Source: an uncultured Treponema sp. (GTDB taxonomy: Bacteria; Spirochaetota; Spirochaetia; Treponematales; Treponemataceae). Taken from it: 11,695 nucleotides of DNA. The DNA is taken from assembly GCA_937893155.1 (NCBI GenBank), contig CALBGU010000087.1:1-11695 (forward strand), read 5' to 3'. How positions within the stretch are numbered: the first letter of the stretch is position 1; each line of letters begins with the position of its first letter. The position numbers were made by a program, and so were the translations under genes. The notes beneath the pieces are model-generated. The model was not told the DNA's origin. It did no database searches and was given only the letters and a program-made list of their open reading frames with translations. Below, piece by piece: positions 1-5,754 of the stretch.

Positions 1-38
1 AAGATTTAATGAAAAATACATGGGATTCAGAGGATTGA
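1..38 (+). CDS. C-terminal tail of a RelB/DinJ-type antitoxin (partial)
   Basis: The reading frame that begins at base 3 encodes DLMKNTWDSED and stops at TGA 36-38. That stop lies two bases before the ATG of the YafQ-type toxin. An acidic tail with a tryptophan, directly upstream of a RelE-superfamily toxin and nearly overlapping it, is what the toxin-binding end of a RelB/DinJ antitoxin looks like. Most of the gene lies outside the window, so the DNA-binding domain cannot be judged. The assignment rests mainly on gene order and spacing. Confidence 0.6.
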   Translation, partial: DLMKNTWDSED

Positions 39-40
39 CT

Positions 41-373
41 ATGTATAAACTAACCAATACTAAACAATATAAAAAAGATGCCCGTGCGATGGCAAAACAA
101 GGCAAGGACAGACAAAAACTAGTTGATATATTAGAAAAATTAGCTAATGGTATCCCACTTGATATAAAACACAAAGATCATAATTTATCGAATAATTGGA
201 GTGGACATAGAGAATGTCATATAGAACCAGATTGGTTATTAATATACAAAATTGATAAAAAAGCAAATGAATTGCGACTTGTAAGAACCGGAAGTCATGC
301 TGAATTATTTAATGAATCTTTACAATTAAGTATAAAAGAATTAAATCGACAATTATCTCAATTTATAGATTAA
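41..373 (+). CDS. YafQ-family mRNA interferase toxin (type II TA)
   Basis: Ribosome-dependent endoribonuclease toxin of the RelE/YafQ group, which cleaves mRNA in the ribosome and is normally neutralised by the antitoxin encoded just upstream. From the ATG at 41 the protein has 110 residues. The residues known to matter in E. coli YafQ are all present: His47 in KDH, His60-Asp64-Trp65 in CHIEPDW, and His86 and Phe90 in TGSHAELF. The ATG at 41 is preferred over the in-frame ATG at 20 because AGAGGA lies about 7 bases upstream and because the antitoxin stop is only two bases away. The protein has about 18 extra residues after the usual end of the family (E. coli YafQ has 92). It should act in the cytosol. 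It lies in A+T-rich DNA unlike the backbone, as expected for an acquired module. All key residues are intact, so it is probably active. Confidence 0.9.
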   Translation: MYKLTNTKQYKKDARAMAKQGKDRQKLVDILEKLANGIPLDIKHKDHNLSNNWSGHRECHIEPDWLLIYKIDKKANELRLVRTGSHAELFNESLQLSIKELNRQLSQFID

Positions 374-387
374 GAAATATAAAATAT

Positions 388-423
388 AAAGTTAACCTAA
401 AAGTTAAAATAAAGGTTGACTTT
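388..423 (+). terminator. Inverted repeat after the toxin; terminator and/or operator overlapping the next -35
   Basis: AAAGTTAACCT (388-398) and AGGTTGACTTT (413-423) are reverse complements apart from one position, which is a G-U pair in RNA. The loop is 14 bases and a T-rich stretch follows. It fits a weak Rho-independent terminator for the toxin-antitoxin operon. The right arm also contains the -35 hexamer of the WGR-gene promoter, so it could instead be an operator. Confidence 0.5.
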
Positions 424-444
424 ATTTCTATTTTCTTGTATAAT
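416..444 (+). promoter_or_regulatory. Sigma-70-type promoter of the WGR gene
   Basis: TTGACT (416-421), a 17-base spacer and a perfect TATAAT (439-444) precede the start at 468. A strong Shine-Dalgarno, AAGGAG (454-459), lies 8 bases before the ATG. Both signals are near consensus, so the truncated WGR gene is probably still expressed. Confidence 0.85.
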
Positions 445-467
445 TATATTGTAAAGGAGATAAAAAT

Positions 468-1127
468 ATGAAACAATGTAATCTAATTATGGTAACTGAG
501 GAAAACAATAATAAATTTTATAACATGGAAGATGATGGAAATCAAATAACTGTAAAGTATGGTAGGGTTGGTTGTAAAGAAACTATATGTACATATCCAA
601 GTTCAAAATGGGAATCTTTAAAAAATTCTAAATTGAAAAAAGGTTATGTAGAAATAACTCAATTAAAAGAAGCAGTAAAAGCAAATGTAACAACCGAAAT
701 TTCAGACAAAGATGTAAGAGATATAGTAACAATATTATTAACAAAGGCAAGAAATGTAGTTGCTGAAAATTATTTAGTTTCATATAAAGAAGTAACACAA
801 AAACAAATAGATGAAGCACAGGTAACTTTAAATTCATTATTAGATTATAAGAAAAGAAAATTATCTTTATCGCGCTCTCGCTTCTTTGCGCGCTTCTTTC
901 GGGATGCAAATCGAAGCAGCTTTTTGTCGAAAGCGTTGACCACGACAACCCGCCACAAAATTTTAGCTATCCGATGGCAGTTTTTGGCGGAAAAACAGAA
1001 GAGTTCAGTTACGAAATCGTTAAGGGTAAAGCGTATCTTGATGTGGATTATCCTGCGCAATATGATTTTTGGCTTCCGCACAGAAATCCGCAAGTTATTG
1101 AGGACATTGATTTTGAAACGCGAATAA
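468..1127 (+). CDS. Truncated WGR-domain (PARP-associated) protein with out-of-frame tail
   Basis: Residues 1 to about 65 form a WGR domain: a beta-rich start, then YGRVG at 31-35 (the variant of the Trp-Gly-Arg signature) and YPSSKWES at 43-50. Residues of about 80-127 are helical and end in QKQIDEAQVTLNSLLDY, resembling the start of the PARP regulatory domain that follows WGR in PARP-like proteins. From about residue 128 the sequence changes character (SRSRFFARFFRD and onward). The DNA there belongs to a lipoprotein gene read in the wrong frame, so everything from about base 852 to the stop at 1127 is junk tail. No ADP-ribosyltransferase catalytic domain remains. WGR domains bind nucleic acid ends or assist ADP-ribosylation in known proteins; what the fragment does is unknown. 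Promoter and ribosome-binding site are intact. Best seen as the 5' remnant of an acquired gene fused at a deletion or insertion junction. Confidence 0.7.
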   Translation: MKQCNLIMVTEENNNKFYNMEDDGNQITVKYGRVGCKETICTYPSSKWESLKNSKLKKGYVEITQLKEAVKANVTTEISDKDVRDIVTILLTKARNVVAENYLVSYKEVTQKQIDEAQVTLNSLLDYKKRKLSLSRSRFFARFFRDANRSSFLSKALTTTTRHKILAIRWQFLAEKQKSSVTKSLRVKRILMWIILRNMIFGFRTEIRKLLRTLILKRE

Positions 1128-1411
1128 ACTGCGCTTGCTCTCAGTATCAAAAACTTCTTTCTGACTTCAGAGCATCAATCACGGTTCTTGACAAAAACGG
1201 AAAGGAGATAAAACCGTACCGAACAGACGAGTCGGACTGGTATTTGGCTCTTTATTTTAAGAAAGGCTCTCTGCCCAAAAAAATTACGGTAACATACAAA
1301 GCGACGTTCGTTTTTGAAGGAGAAGAAAAATCGTTTGAGTACACGGCAAGGCTCAATCGCAAAAATATGTCACTTTTGAGACTTCAATTGTTGAACGCGA
1401 TTTATATGTAG
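851..1411 (+). pseudogene. Lipoprotein gene lacking its start codon (5' broken, probable 3' frameshift)
   Basis: Read from 851 the frame gives EKKIIFIALSLLCALLSGCK, a lipoprotein signal peptide with a good lipobox (LLSGC). It continues as a plausible mature domain through SYEIVKGKAYLDVDYP and ITVTYKATFVFEGEE, which looks like a beta-sandwich. There is no ATG, GTG or TTG before the signal peptide: an in-frame TAA at 848-850 immediately precedes it, and the DNA upstream belongs to the WGR gene. The first in-frame ATG (974) lies past the lipobox and would give a cytosolic fragment. Near the end, the run of five A at 1361-1365 looks like a frameshift point: one more A would continue as KYVTFETSIVERDLYVG and stay open to TGA 1486-1488, while the present frame ends in an unconvincing tail at 1411. 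Function unknown. Confidence 0.65.
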
Positions 1412-1530
1412 GGCGACTGTTCTGTCGATTTCTAGGACGGGCTTATTCTCGCACAAAAAAAGAGATTGCGAAACACGTTCGCCAATGACACGATATTTTT
1501 TAATTGAAGCCAGATTCTTAAAAGCGTATT

Positions 1531-1571
1531 GAAAATAAATGTTTACGAAAGTCAAATCCATTTCGCGCAGG
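1531..1571 (+). repeat. Single diverged copy of the dispersed 41-bp repeat
   Basis: This block begins GAAAATAAATGTTTACGAA and ends TTTCGCGCAGG. It matches the A-type units of the array at 9668-9872 with a few substitutions. The sequence immediately to its left (1514-1530, ATTCTTAAAAGCGTATT) is identical to the end of the B-type unit, so at least half a B unit precedes it. It lies between the lipoprotein remnant and the terminator of the minus-strand helicase fragment. Small frames reading through it look like repeat shadows. Confidence 0.8.
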
Positions 1572-1577
1572 GGCAAT

Positions 1578-1605
1578 AAAAAAGGTTCTTAACTAGTCAA
1601 GAACC
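1578..1605 (-). terminator. Rho-independent terminator of the 1593-3170 operon
   Basis: On the minus strand GGTTCTT and AAGAACC form a 7-bp stem around an ACTAGT-containing loop, followed by six T. The stop codon of the helicase fragment (TAG, 1593-1595) lies inside the loop. Confidence 0.85.
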
Positions 1606-2609
1606 ATAATTTTTCGGTATTTGAAAAAACGGATTTCAACGGCAACATTCCGCTTTCGACCTCCCTGCATTTTGTTGTTCATTCCCAAAAAAGCCTTTAT
1701 CGGCAGCGTCATCGTACGATTTTTTATCATATCTGAAACGGAATTTCTGATGCGCTGAAAATGCACGTTGTAATCAGAAGCCAATTTCATAAATTCTGGA
1801 TTTGTGTTTATTGTTTCGCCATACAAAAGATTTTTTCGGATTTCATCGATATAAAAATCCGTATTCGCGGCAAAATCTTGAATAAATGCTTCGGGCATCA
1901 TATCGTTCAAAAATTGCGGAGCATTTTCGCCACGGTCAAGCAGATACGATTTTGCAAATTGGAACGATGTGCCCAATTCGAGCGAAGAATCGGCAAGATT
2001 GAGCAAAACGGCTTTGTACACAATGGGCACGTTCCGTTCATTGCGCCTAATCGAAAGGACATTCAGCGCAAGTCTGAATATTTGTTGTTTTTTTGCCTCT
2101 TGTTTTTTCCAGTTGCACAGTTCCCGCGCCAAAAAAAGGCTTTGCGCTTTTGTAATCGTAATTTTATTGCATTTTTTGAAAGAATCCGCGTCAATTCCCT
2201 CTAGCATTTTGAAATTTGAAATCGTCAAATCCGTATCGAATTGAATGCACTGCTCCAAAAACAAAAAGATATTGTTGTTCATTTCATTGAAATGCAGAAA
2301 ATCCTCGTTATCAGAGCACATTTCTAATTTTTTTATAAGCTCATTCGGCACGGAATAAGAAATATCGTGGATAGCGGCGGCAGAAAAGAAACGATTAAAA
2401 TCGAGAATACTATCTTTTTGAAGTGGATATGCAATATTTTGCAGATTCGGATTAAAGCAATCGCCTTTTAACTGCTTGTTTTTTATGTCCACATCTTTTA
2501 CAGCGAAAAGAAAATGCGTGTCTTCGCTCTTTTTGTTGTGATAATCCACCGCGAGCCACGAACCTTGCCGAATCGCCTTCGATACCGCGAGCGCAATACT
2601 TCTGTTCAT
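1593..2609 (-). CDS. Orphan N-terminal domain of a large SF1/AAA helicase-like protein (truncated)
   Basis: The 338-residue product starts MNRSIALAVSKAIRQGSWLAV. It resembles, from memory of the family, the N-terminal region of large DNA2/NAM7-type helicases with an AAA domain found in treponemes and clostridia. Shared features are the start with a GxWL motif and VKDVDIKNK, and further on ETINTNPEFMKLASDY and LPIKAFLGM. In full-length members that last segment directly precedes a Walker A motif and the helicase core. Here the protein ends about 30 residues later, with no GxGKT, in an unconvincing tail KYRKIMVLD whose final codons lie within the terminator hairpin. This suggests that an internal deletion removed the helicase core and joined the N-terminus to the terminator. 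The gene starts three bases after the stop of the upstream gene (2613-3170), so the two are cotranscribed. A stand-alone domain with its own role is possible but less likely. Confidence 0.6.
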   Translation of the reverse strand: MNRSIALAVSKAIRQGSWLAVDYHNKKSEDTHFLFAVKDVDIKNKQLKGDCFNPNLQNIAYPLQKDSILDFNRFFSAAAIHDISYSVPNELIKKLEMCSDNEDFLHFNEMNNNIFLFLEQCIQFDTDLTISNFKMLEGIDADSFKKCNKITITKAQSLFLARELCNWKKQEAKKQQIFRLALNVLSIRRNERNVPIVYKAVLLNLADSSLELGTSFQFAKSYLLDRGENAPQFLNDMMPEAFIQDFAANTDFYIDEIRKNLLYGETINTNPEFMKLASDYNVHFQRIRNSVSDMIKNRTMTLPIKAFLGMNNKMQGGRKRNVAVEIRFFKYRKIMVLD

Positions 2610-2612
2610 ACT

Positions 2613-3170
2613 TTACAACACATCATCAAAATCTTCAAAACCATTACTATGATTTTCAAACTTGTATTCAATCCAAATGTACGGTTCGTTTGTTTTATAC
2701 GTTGCTTTTGTTCTCGCTCCGACAGCAAGATAAACAAGTCCGTCTTCTACTTCATCAAAATGCCAAACCGCTTCATATCGCCTTGCACCGTCTGCTAGAG
2801 CCCGCATCCACTTATCATTGCCCTTCCAAATTGAATTGGTATCAAACGTATCGATTATTTTTGCAGGTCCATATTTCTTTTCTAGCGGAACAATAATTTT
2901 TGACATTTCTTCTTTTAACTCAAGTCCGTAATCGTTTGAATAAAATTCTTCGCTTTCGCCACGAATACAGTAAAGCCCGACTTTATCATTTACCCACACT
3001 GTATAACCTTTAAAAAGAGGGTGCGATTTTACAGGCTTTATAAAATATCTGTTGTCTTCGATGTGCTGAGGTCTTTTTCCTCCGCACGCTTTTTTTATTT
3101 CAGAAAGATTCATTCCCATAGAAAGCCTAAAAGGACCTGCAAAAACAGCCAAAATCGAATTGAAACACAA
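2613..3170 (-). CDS. Conserved protein of unknown function
   Basis: I recognise the pattern but not a function. GPFRLSMGMNLSEIKKACGG near the start, HPLFKGYTVWV, VGLYCIRG, YGLELKEEM and a Trp-rich end (IWKGNDKWM, YIWIEYKFEN) recur in an uncharacterised family of bacterial cytosolic proteins of about 180-200 residues. No signal peptide or membrane segment is convincing. The start is uncertain. The only start codons before the conserved GPFRL motif are TTG at 3170 and TTG at 3152, both without a Shine-Dalgarno, while ATG at 3119 has a weak AGG but would lose the motif. A TATAAT at 3179-3184 lies right before the TTG at 3170. The gene is followed after three bases by the helicase-like fragment at 1593-2609, forming an operon ended by the terminator at 1578-1605. 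Confidence 0.65.
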   Translation of the reverse strand: MCFNSILAVFAGPFRLSMGMNLSEIKKACGGKRPQHIEDNRYFIKPVKSHPLFKGYTVWVNDKVGLYCIRGESEEFYSNDYGLELKEEMSKIIVPLEKKYGPAKIIDTFDTNSIWKGNDKWMRALADGARRYEAVWHFDEVEDGLVYLAVGARTKATYKTNEPYIWIEYKFENHSNGFEDFDDVL

Positions 3171-3178
3171 AATAAAAC

Positions 3179-3184
3179 ATTATA
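3179..3184 (-). promoter_or_regulatory. Candidate -10 box for the 1593-3170 operon
   Basis: On the minus strand this is a perfect TATAAT, downstream of the tig terminator. No good -35 box lies 16-18 bases upstream, so the promoter is supported only by the -10 and its position between two transcription units. Confidence 0.45.
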
Positions 3185-3197
3185 ATACCTATTTGAC

Positions 3198-3231
3198 AAA
3201 AAAACTGCGTTTGAGAAAAAACAAACGCAGT
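3198..3231 (-). terminator. Rho-independent terminator of tig
   Basis: On the minus strand ACTGCGTTTG (3231-3222) pairs perfectly with CAAACGCAGT (3213-3204) around an 8-base loop, and a run of seven T follows. It starts about 20 bases after the tig stop codon. Confidence 0.92.
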
Positions 3232-3250
3232 TCGTAAACGCTAAAAAACG

Positions 3251-4624
3251 CTATTCGTTCTTGAACAAGTCAGCGAATGCAATTTTATCGCCTGGCTCAA
3301 CTTTCACTTCTTTGTAAAGTGCGTCAAAAATCTTGCGCTCCTTAACCTCTTCTGCAATATATTCCTTTGCACGAGGACTGTCGTAGTTTTTCTTCACTTC
3401 GTCCAACGAAACGCCAGACTCCTCCGCGATTCGAGAAAGCTCAGCCTCGATTTCTTCAGCAGAAGCCTCCACCTTGCGCTCGCGAATAAGAGCGTCGAGC
3501 ACCAATCGGCACTTCAAATTCAATTCGCTGTTGCCAGTCCACTCTGCAAGCATATCCTCTTTTTTCTGACCGCTTGCTGCAACCATTCTGTCAAGCTGCT
3601 CTGGAGTTGTCTGGAACTGACGAGCCATCATCTGCCAGCGGTTTTCAAGCTCAACTTTGAGCATTGTCTCTGGAACCTCGACCGGATTCTTTTCCACGAG
3701 CTGTTCCAAAAGCGAATTACTCTTCATCTCTGCAATTTTGCGATTGCGAGCAAGTTCCATATTGTGGCGAATATCGTTCTTCAAGTCGTCCAACGTCTTG
3801 TACTTGTCGTTAATATCCTGTGCCAAATCGTCGTCGAGAGCTGGAAGATTGCGAATCTTGATAGCAGAAACAGTTACACTGAACTTCTTTGTTTTTCCTG
3901 CAAGCTCTTTATTTGAATCGTCTGCTGCATACGTTTTGGTGATGAGCTTTGTTTCGCCCTTCTTCATACCAATGATGTCATCATCGAGCTTGTAGAGATT
4001 CTGCTGTGCGCCAATCGTGAAAACATAATCATCGCGCTTTGAGCCTTCAACCTCTTTGCCGTCATCACCGATTTCAAAGTAAGAAACCGTAACAATGTTG
4101 TCTTTCTCTGCCGCATCATCATCTTTGCGGTCAACCACAACCGCATTGCGCTCTTGAAGATTCTTGAGCTCATCTTCAAGTTCTTTGTCGCCGATTTCAA
4201 CCTGTGGCTCTTTGATAACAACACCGTCGAAATTCTTTACTTCAACCGTTGGGAAAATATCGTATTTAACGGTGAATGTGTAATCTTTTTCAGTATCGAT
4301 AGCGTGGAAATCCTCAAGCTGTGGCTGTGAATATCCGATTGGGCGCTCAATGCTCTTGTCTTCATTGTCAGAGAAAATCTCGTTAAGTGCTTTGTCAATC
4401 AAATTTGCAGAGATTTCATTCTTCAAATCGCTACCAAATTTTGTTTCAAGAACTTTTACTGGCACATGACCTTTTCTGAAACCCGGCAGTTGAACATTCT
4501 TTGCGTATTTTGTAATCGACTCTTTGTAGTTCTCTGCCACATCTTTCTGTGCGATTGTTACCGTCAATTTGGCGGCTGATTTTTCCAGTTTGGTGAATTC
4601 TTTGGTTACTGTCACGGCTGGCAT
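3251..4624 (-). CDS. tig: Trigger factor, ribosome-associated chaperone / peptidyl-prolyl isomerase
   Basis: Trigger factor docks near the ribosomal exit tunnel and shields nascent chains. The product has 457 residues, close to the usual 430-450. The N-terminal ribosome-binding domain carries the signature loop GFRKGHVP at residues 48-55. An FKBP-type PPIase domain spans roughly residues 172-257, from DNIVTVSYFEIGDDG to KKFSVTVSAIK. A long helical C-terminal chaperone domain follows, with VEVPETMLKVELENRW and, near the end, EEVKERKIFDALYKEV. Start choice: AAGGGG touches the ATG at 4624 with no spacing, whereas GTG at 4615 lies 9 bases after it and would give MTVTKEF, a natural trigger-factor beginning. 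GTG at 4615 may therefore be the true start. The gene lies downstream of a tRNA operon, from which it is separated by a terminator, and ends in its own strong terminator. No strong promoter is obvious in the short gap, so some readthrough from the tRNA operon is possible. Confidence 0.96.
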   Translation of the reverse strand: MPAVTVTKEFTKLEKSAAKLTVTIAQKDVAENYKESITKYAKNVQLPGFRKGHVPVKVLETKFGSDLKNEISANLIDKALNEIFSDNEDKSIERPIGYSQPQLEDFHAIDTEKDYTFTVKYDIFPTVEVKNFDGVVIKEPQVEIGDKELEDELKNLQERNAVVVDRKDDDAAEKDNIVTVSYFEIGDDGKEVEGSKRDDYVFTIGAQQNLYKLDDDIIGMKKGETKLITKTYAADDSNKELAGKTKKFSVTVSAIKIRNLPALDDDLAQDINDKYKTLDDLKNDIRHNMELARNRKIAEMKSNSLLEQLVEKNPVEVPETMLKVELENRWQMMARQFQTTPEQLDRMVAASGQKKEDMLAEWTGNSELNLKCRLVLDALIRERKVEASAEEIEAELSRIAEESGVSLDEVKKNYDSPRAKEYIAEEVKERKIFDALYKEVKVEPGDKIAFADLFKNE

Positions 4625-4654
4625 CCCCTTGAAATAAATAAAATAAATAGAGTA

Positions 4655-4690
4655 AAAAAAAGCGATTCAGAGCAAATCCCTAAATCGCTT
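4655..4690 (-). terminator. Rho-independent terminator of the tRNA operon
   Basis: On the minus strand AAGCGATT (4690-4683) pairs with AATCGCTT (4668-4661) around a 14-base loop, and a run of T (4660-4655) continues the T pair at the end of the stem. It starts ten bases after the tRNA-Gly 3' end and precedes tig. Confidence 0.8.
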
Positions 4691-4699
4691 GTCTCTAAG

Positions 4700-4771
4700 A
4701 GCGGCAAAAGGGGATCGCACCCTCGACATCCACCTTGGCAAGGTGGCGCTCTACTACTGAGCTATTGCCGC
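4700..4771 (-). tRNA. tRNA-Gly (anticodon GCC)
   Basis: Minus-strand cloverleaf of 72 bases. Acceptor GCGGCAA pairs with TTGCCGC, the D-arm carries AGCTCAGTAGTAGAGC, and the anticodon stem CCACC/GGTGG holds a loop with GCC. The T-loop TGCGATC departs from the usual TTCGANT at its second base. CCA is not encoded. Third gene of the Lys-Leu-Gly cluster. Confidence 0.95.
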
Positions 4772-4781
4772 AAAAAAGTGT

Positions 4782-4862
4782 TGCGAGAAGAGGGACTTGA
4801 ACCCACACACCGAAGGCACTAGATCCTAAGTCTAGCGTGTCTACCAATTTCACCATTCTCGC
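4782..4862 (-). tRNA. tRNA-Leu (anticodon TAG)
   Basis: Minus-strand class II tRNA of 81 bases. Acceptor GCGAGAA pairs with TTCTCGC, the anticodon stem CTAGA/TCTAG holds the loop CTTAGGA with anticodon TAG, and a long variable arm (TGCCTTCGGTGTG) identifies leucine. The T-loop is TTCAAGT. CCA is not encoded. It lies ten bases upstream of tRNA-Gly. Confidence 0.95.
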
Positions 4863-4906
4863 ATAAACGGTTTTAACCAGCATCCAACGATGGGAGTTAA
4901 ATCTCA

Positions 4907-4979
4907 TGAGCGATACAGGGATCGAACCTGCGACCCACAGATTAAGAGTCTGTTGCTCTACCAGCTGAGCTAATCGCCC
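4907..4979 (-). tRNA. tRNA-Lys (anticodon CTT)
   Basis: Minus-strand cloverleaf of 73 bases. Acceptor GGGCGAT pairs with ATCGCTC with one G-U pair, the D-arm is AGCTCAGCTGGTAGAGC, the anticodon stem ACAGA/TCTGT holds the loop CTCTTAA with anticodon CTT, and the T-arm loop is TTCGATC. Discriminator A, no encoded CCA. First gene of the cluster. Confidence 0.95.
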
Positions 4980-5021
4980 GTTTACTGTAAACGTGTTGTT
5001 CGTATCTCGCTTACGTTGTAG

Positions 5022-5051
5022 ACTATATCATAAAACAGTTTTTTTGGTCAA
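5022..5051 (-). promoter_or_regulatory. Promoter of the tRNA Lys-Leu-Gly operon
   Basis: On the minus strand TTGACC (5051-5046), an 18-base spacer and TATAGT (5027-5022) precede tRNA-Lys by about 40 bases. Just before the tRNA lies a perfect 15-base palindrome, CGTTTACTGTAAACG (4979-4993), which includes the first tRNA base and could be a processing or regulatory site. Confidence 0.75.
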
Positions 5052-5130
5052 TACCTCAGTTATATTTTTTTGCATTTTTTTTAATTTTTTTTGTTTTTGT
5101 CTTTTTTTGAACGAAAATGAGCCAAAAAAA

Positions 5131-5754
5131 TTATGGTTTGTGCTTGCCGAGACTGATGGAAAGCGCAATTATTCCGTCTTCAAATCCCATTCCGTCTGCG
5201 AATGAAGCGACGGGGAGATAAATGCGACATTCTGCGCCGAGGGCGAGTTGCGAAACGACGCGGGTGTAAGAAAAACAAATGTCGGGATAAAGAAAATGCA
5301 AATCGCTCCAAAAATAGCGGTTAATATCTGAAACTTCGTCCGCTGCACCCGAAACGCCGTTTGCCTGCAATCCGTATCGCGCAAAAATGGCAGGACCTGC
5401 GCCGATTTGAAGCCACTGATTTTCGGTTTTGCCAAACGTCCAGAGCGCGTTCAGCGAAACGAGCGAGGACAGTGCCAGTGCTGTTCTATTTTCCACTTCG
5501 GCGGGCTTGGCGCGCTCGTCGTCATACAAATAATAGCCGGTGAAAAATGCGGCGTGCGCTTGGAGCGAAAAATCGCTCGAAACCGAAACGGTGCGTCCGA
5601 TTCCGAGCGAATACGAAATCGGCGACGGTGCGCTAACCGAATCGGTTGTAAACATCATCGCCGGTCCTAGTGTGATGAAAGTCGTTTCTGAAGCGTGTGC
5701 GTAATTTGCAAAGAGCAAAACGCACATCGCTATCAATCGTTTCAGTGATTTCAA
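5131..5754 (-). CDS. Probable outer-membrane beta-barrel protein with signal peptide
   Basis: The 207-residue product begins with a signal peptide: MKSLKR, a hydrophobic core, and a likely cut after AHA before SETTF. The mature part has short alternating hydrophobic strands and many aromatic and glycine residues (ISYSLGIGRTVSVSSDFSL, LQIGAGPAIFARYG, IALSISLG). This fits a small outer-membrane barrel, but no named family is recognised. The start is TTG, and its TTGA overlaps the TGA stop of the upstream lipoprotein gene, which points to translational coupling and supports the unusual start. Both products are therefore likely made together and sent to the cell envelope. No clear terminator follows: the next 60 bases are almost pure A/T homopolymer runs. 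Confidence 0.7.
   Translation of the reverse strand: MKSLKRLIAMCVLLFANYAHASETTFITLGPAMMFTTDSVSAPSPISYSLGIGRTVSVSSDFSLQAHAAFFTGYYLYDDERAKPAEVENRTALALSSLVSLNALWTFGKTENQWLQIGAGPAIFARYGLQANGVSGAADEVSDINRYFWSDLHFLYPDICFSYTRVVSQLALGAECRIYLPVASFADGMGFEDGIIALSISLGKHKP

Noticed and set aside
1370..1576. Minus-strand frame of 68 residues
   Set aside because: It reads through the dispersed repeat and the lipoprotein tail; no ribosome-binding site, promoter or protein-like composition.
1761..2204. Plus-strand frame of 147 residues opposite the helicase fragment
   Set aside because: Shadow of the minus-strand gene, which has family-like sequence, operon context and a terminator.
4695..4907. Small protein frame over the tRNA genes
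   Set aside because: The sequence is fully explained by the tRNA-Gly and tRNA-Leu cloverleaves and the spacer.
5041..5130. Terminator or origin in the A/T homopolymer tract
   Set aside because: No stem with adequate pairing and no DnaA-box cluster could be seen; only runs of T on the plus strand.
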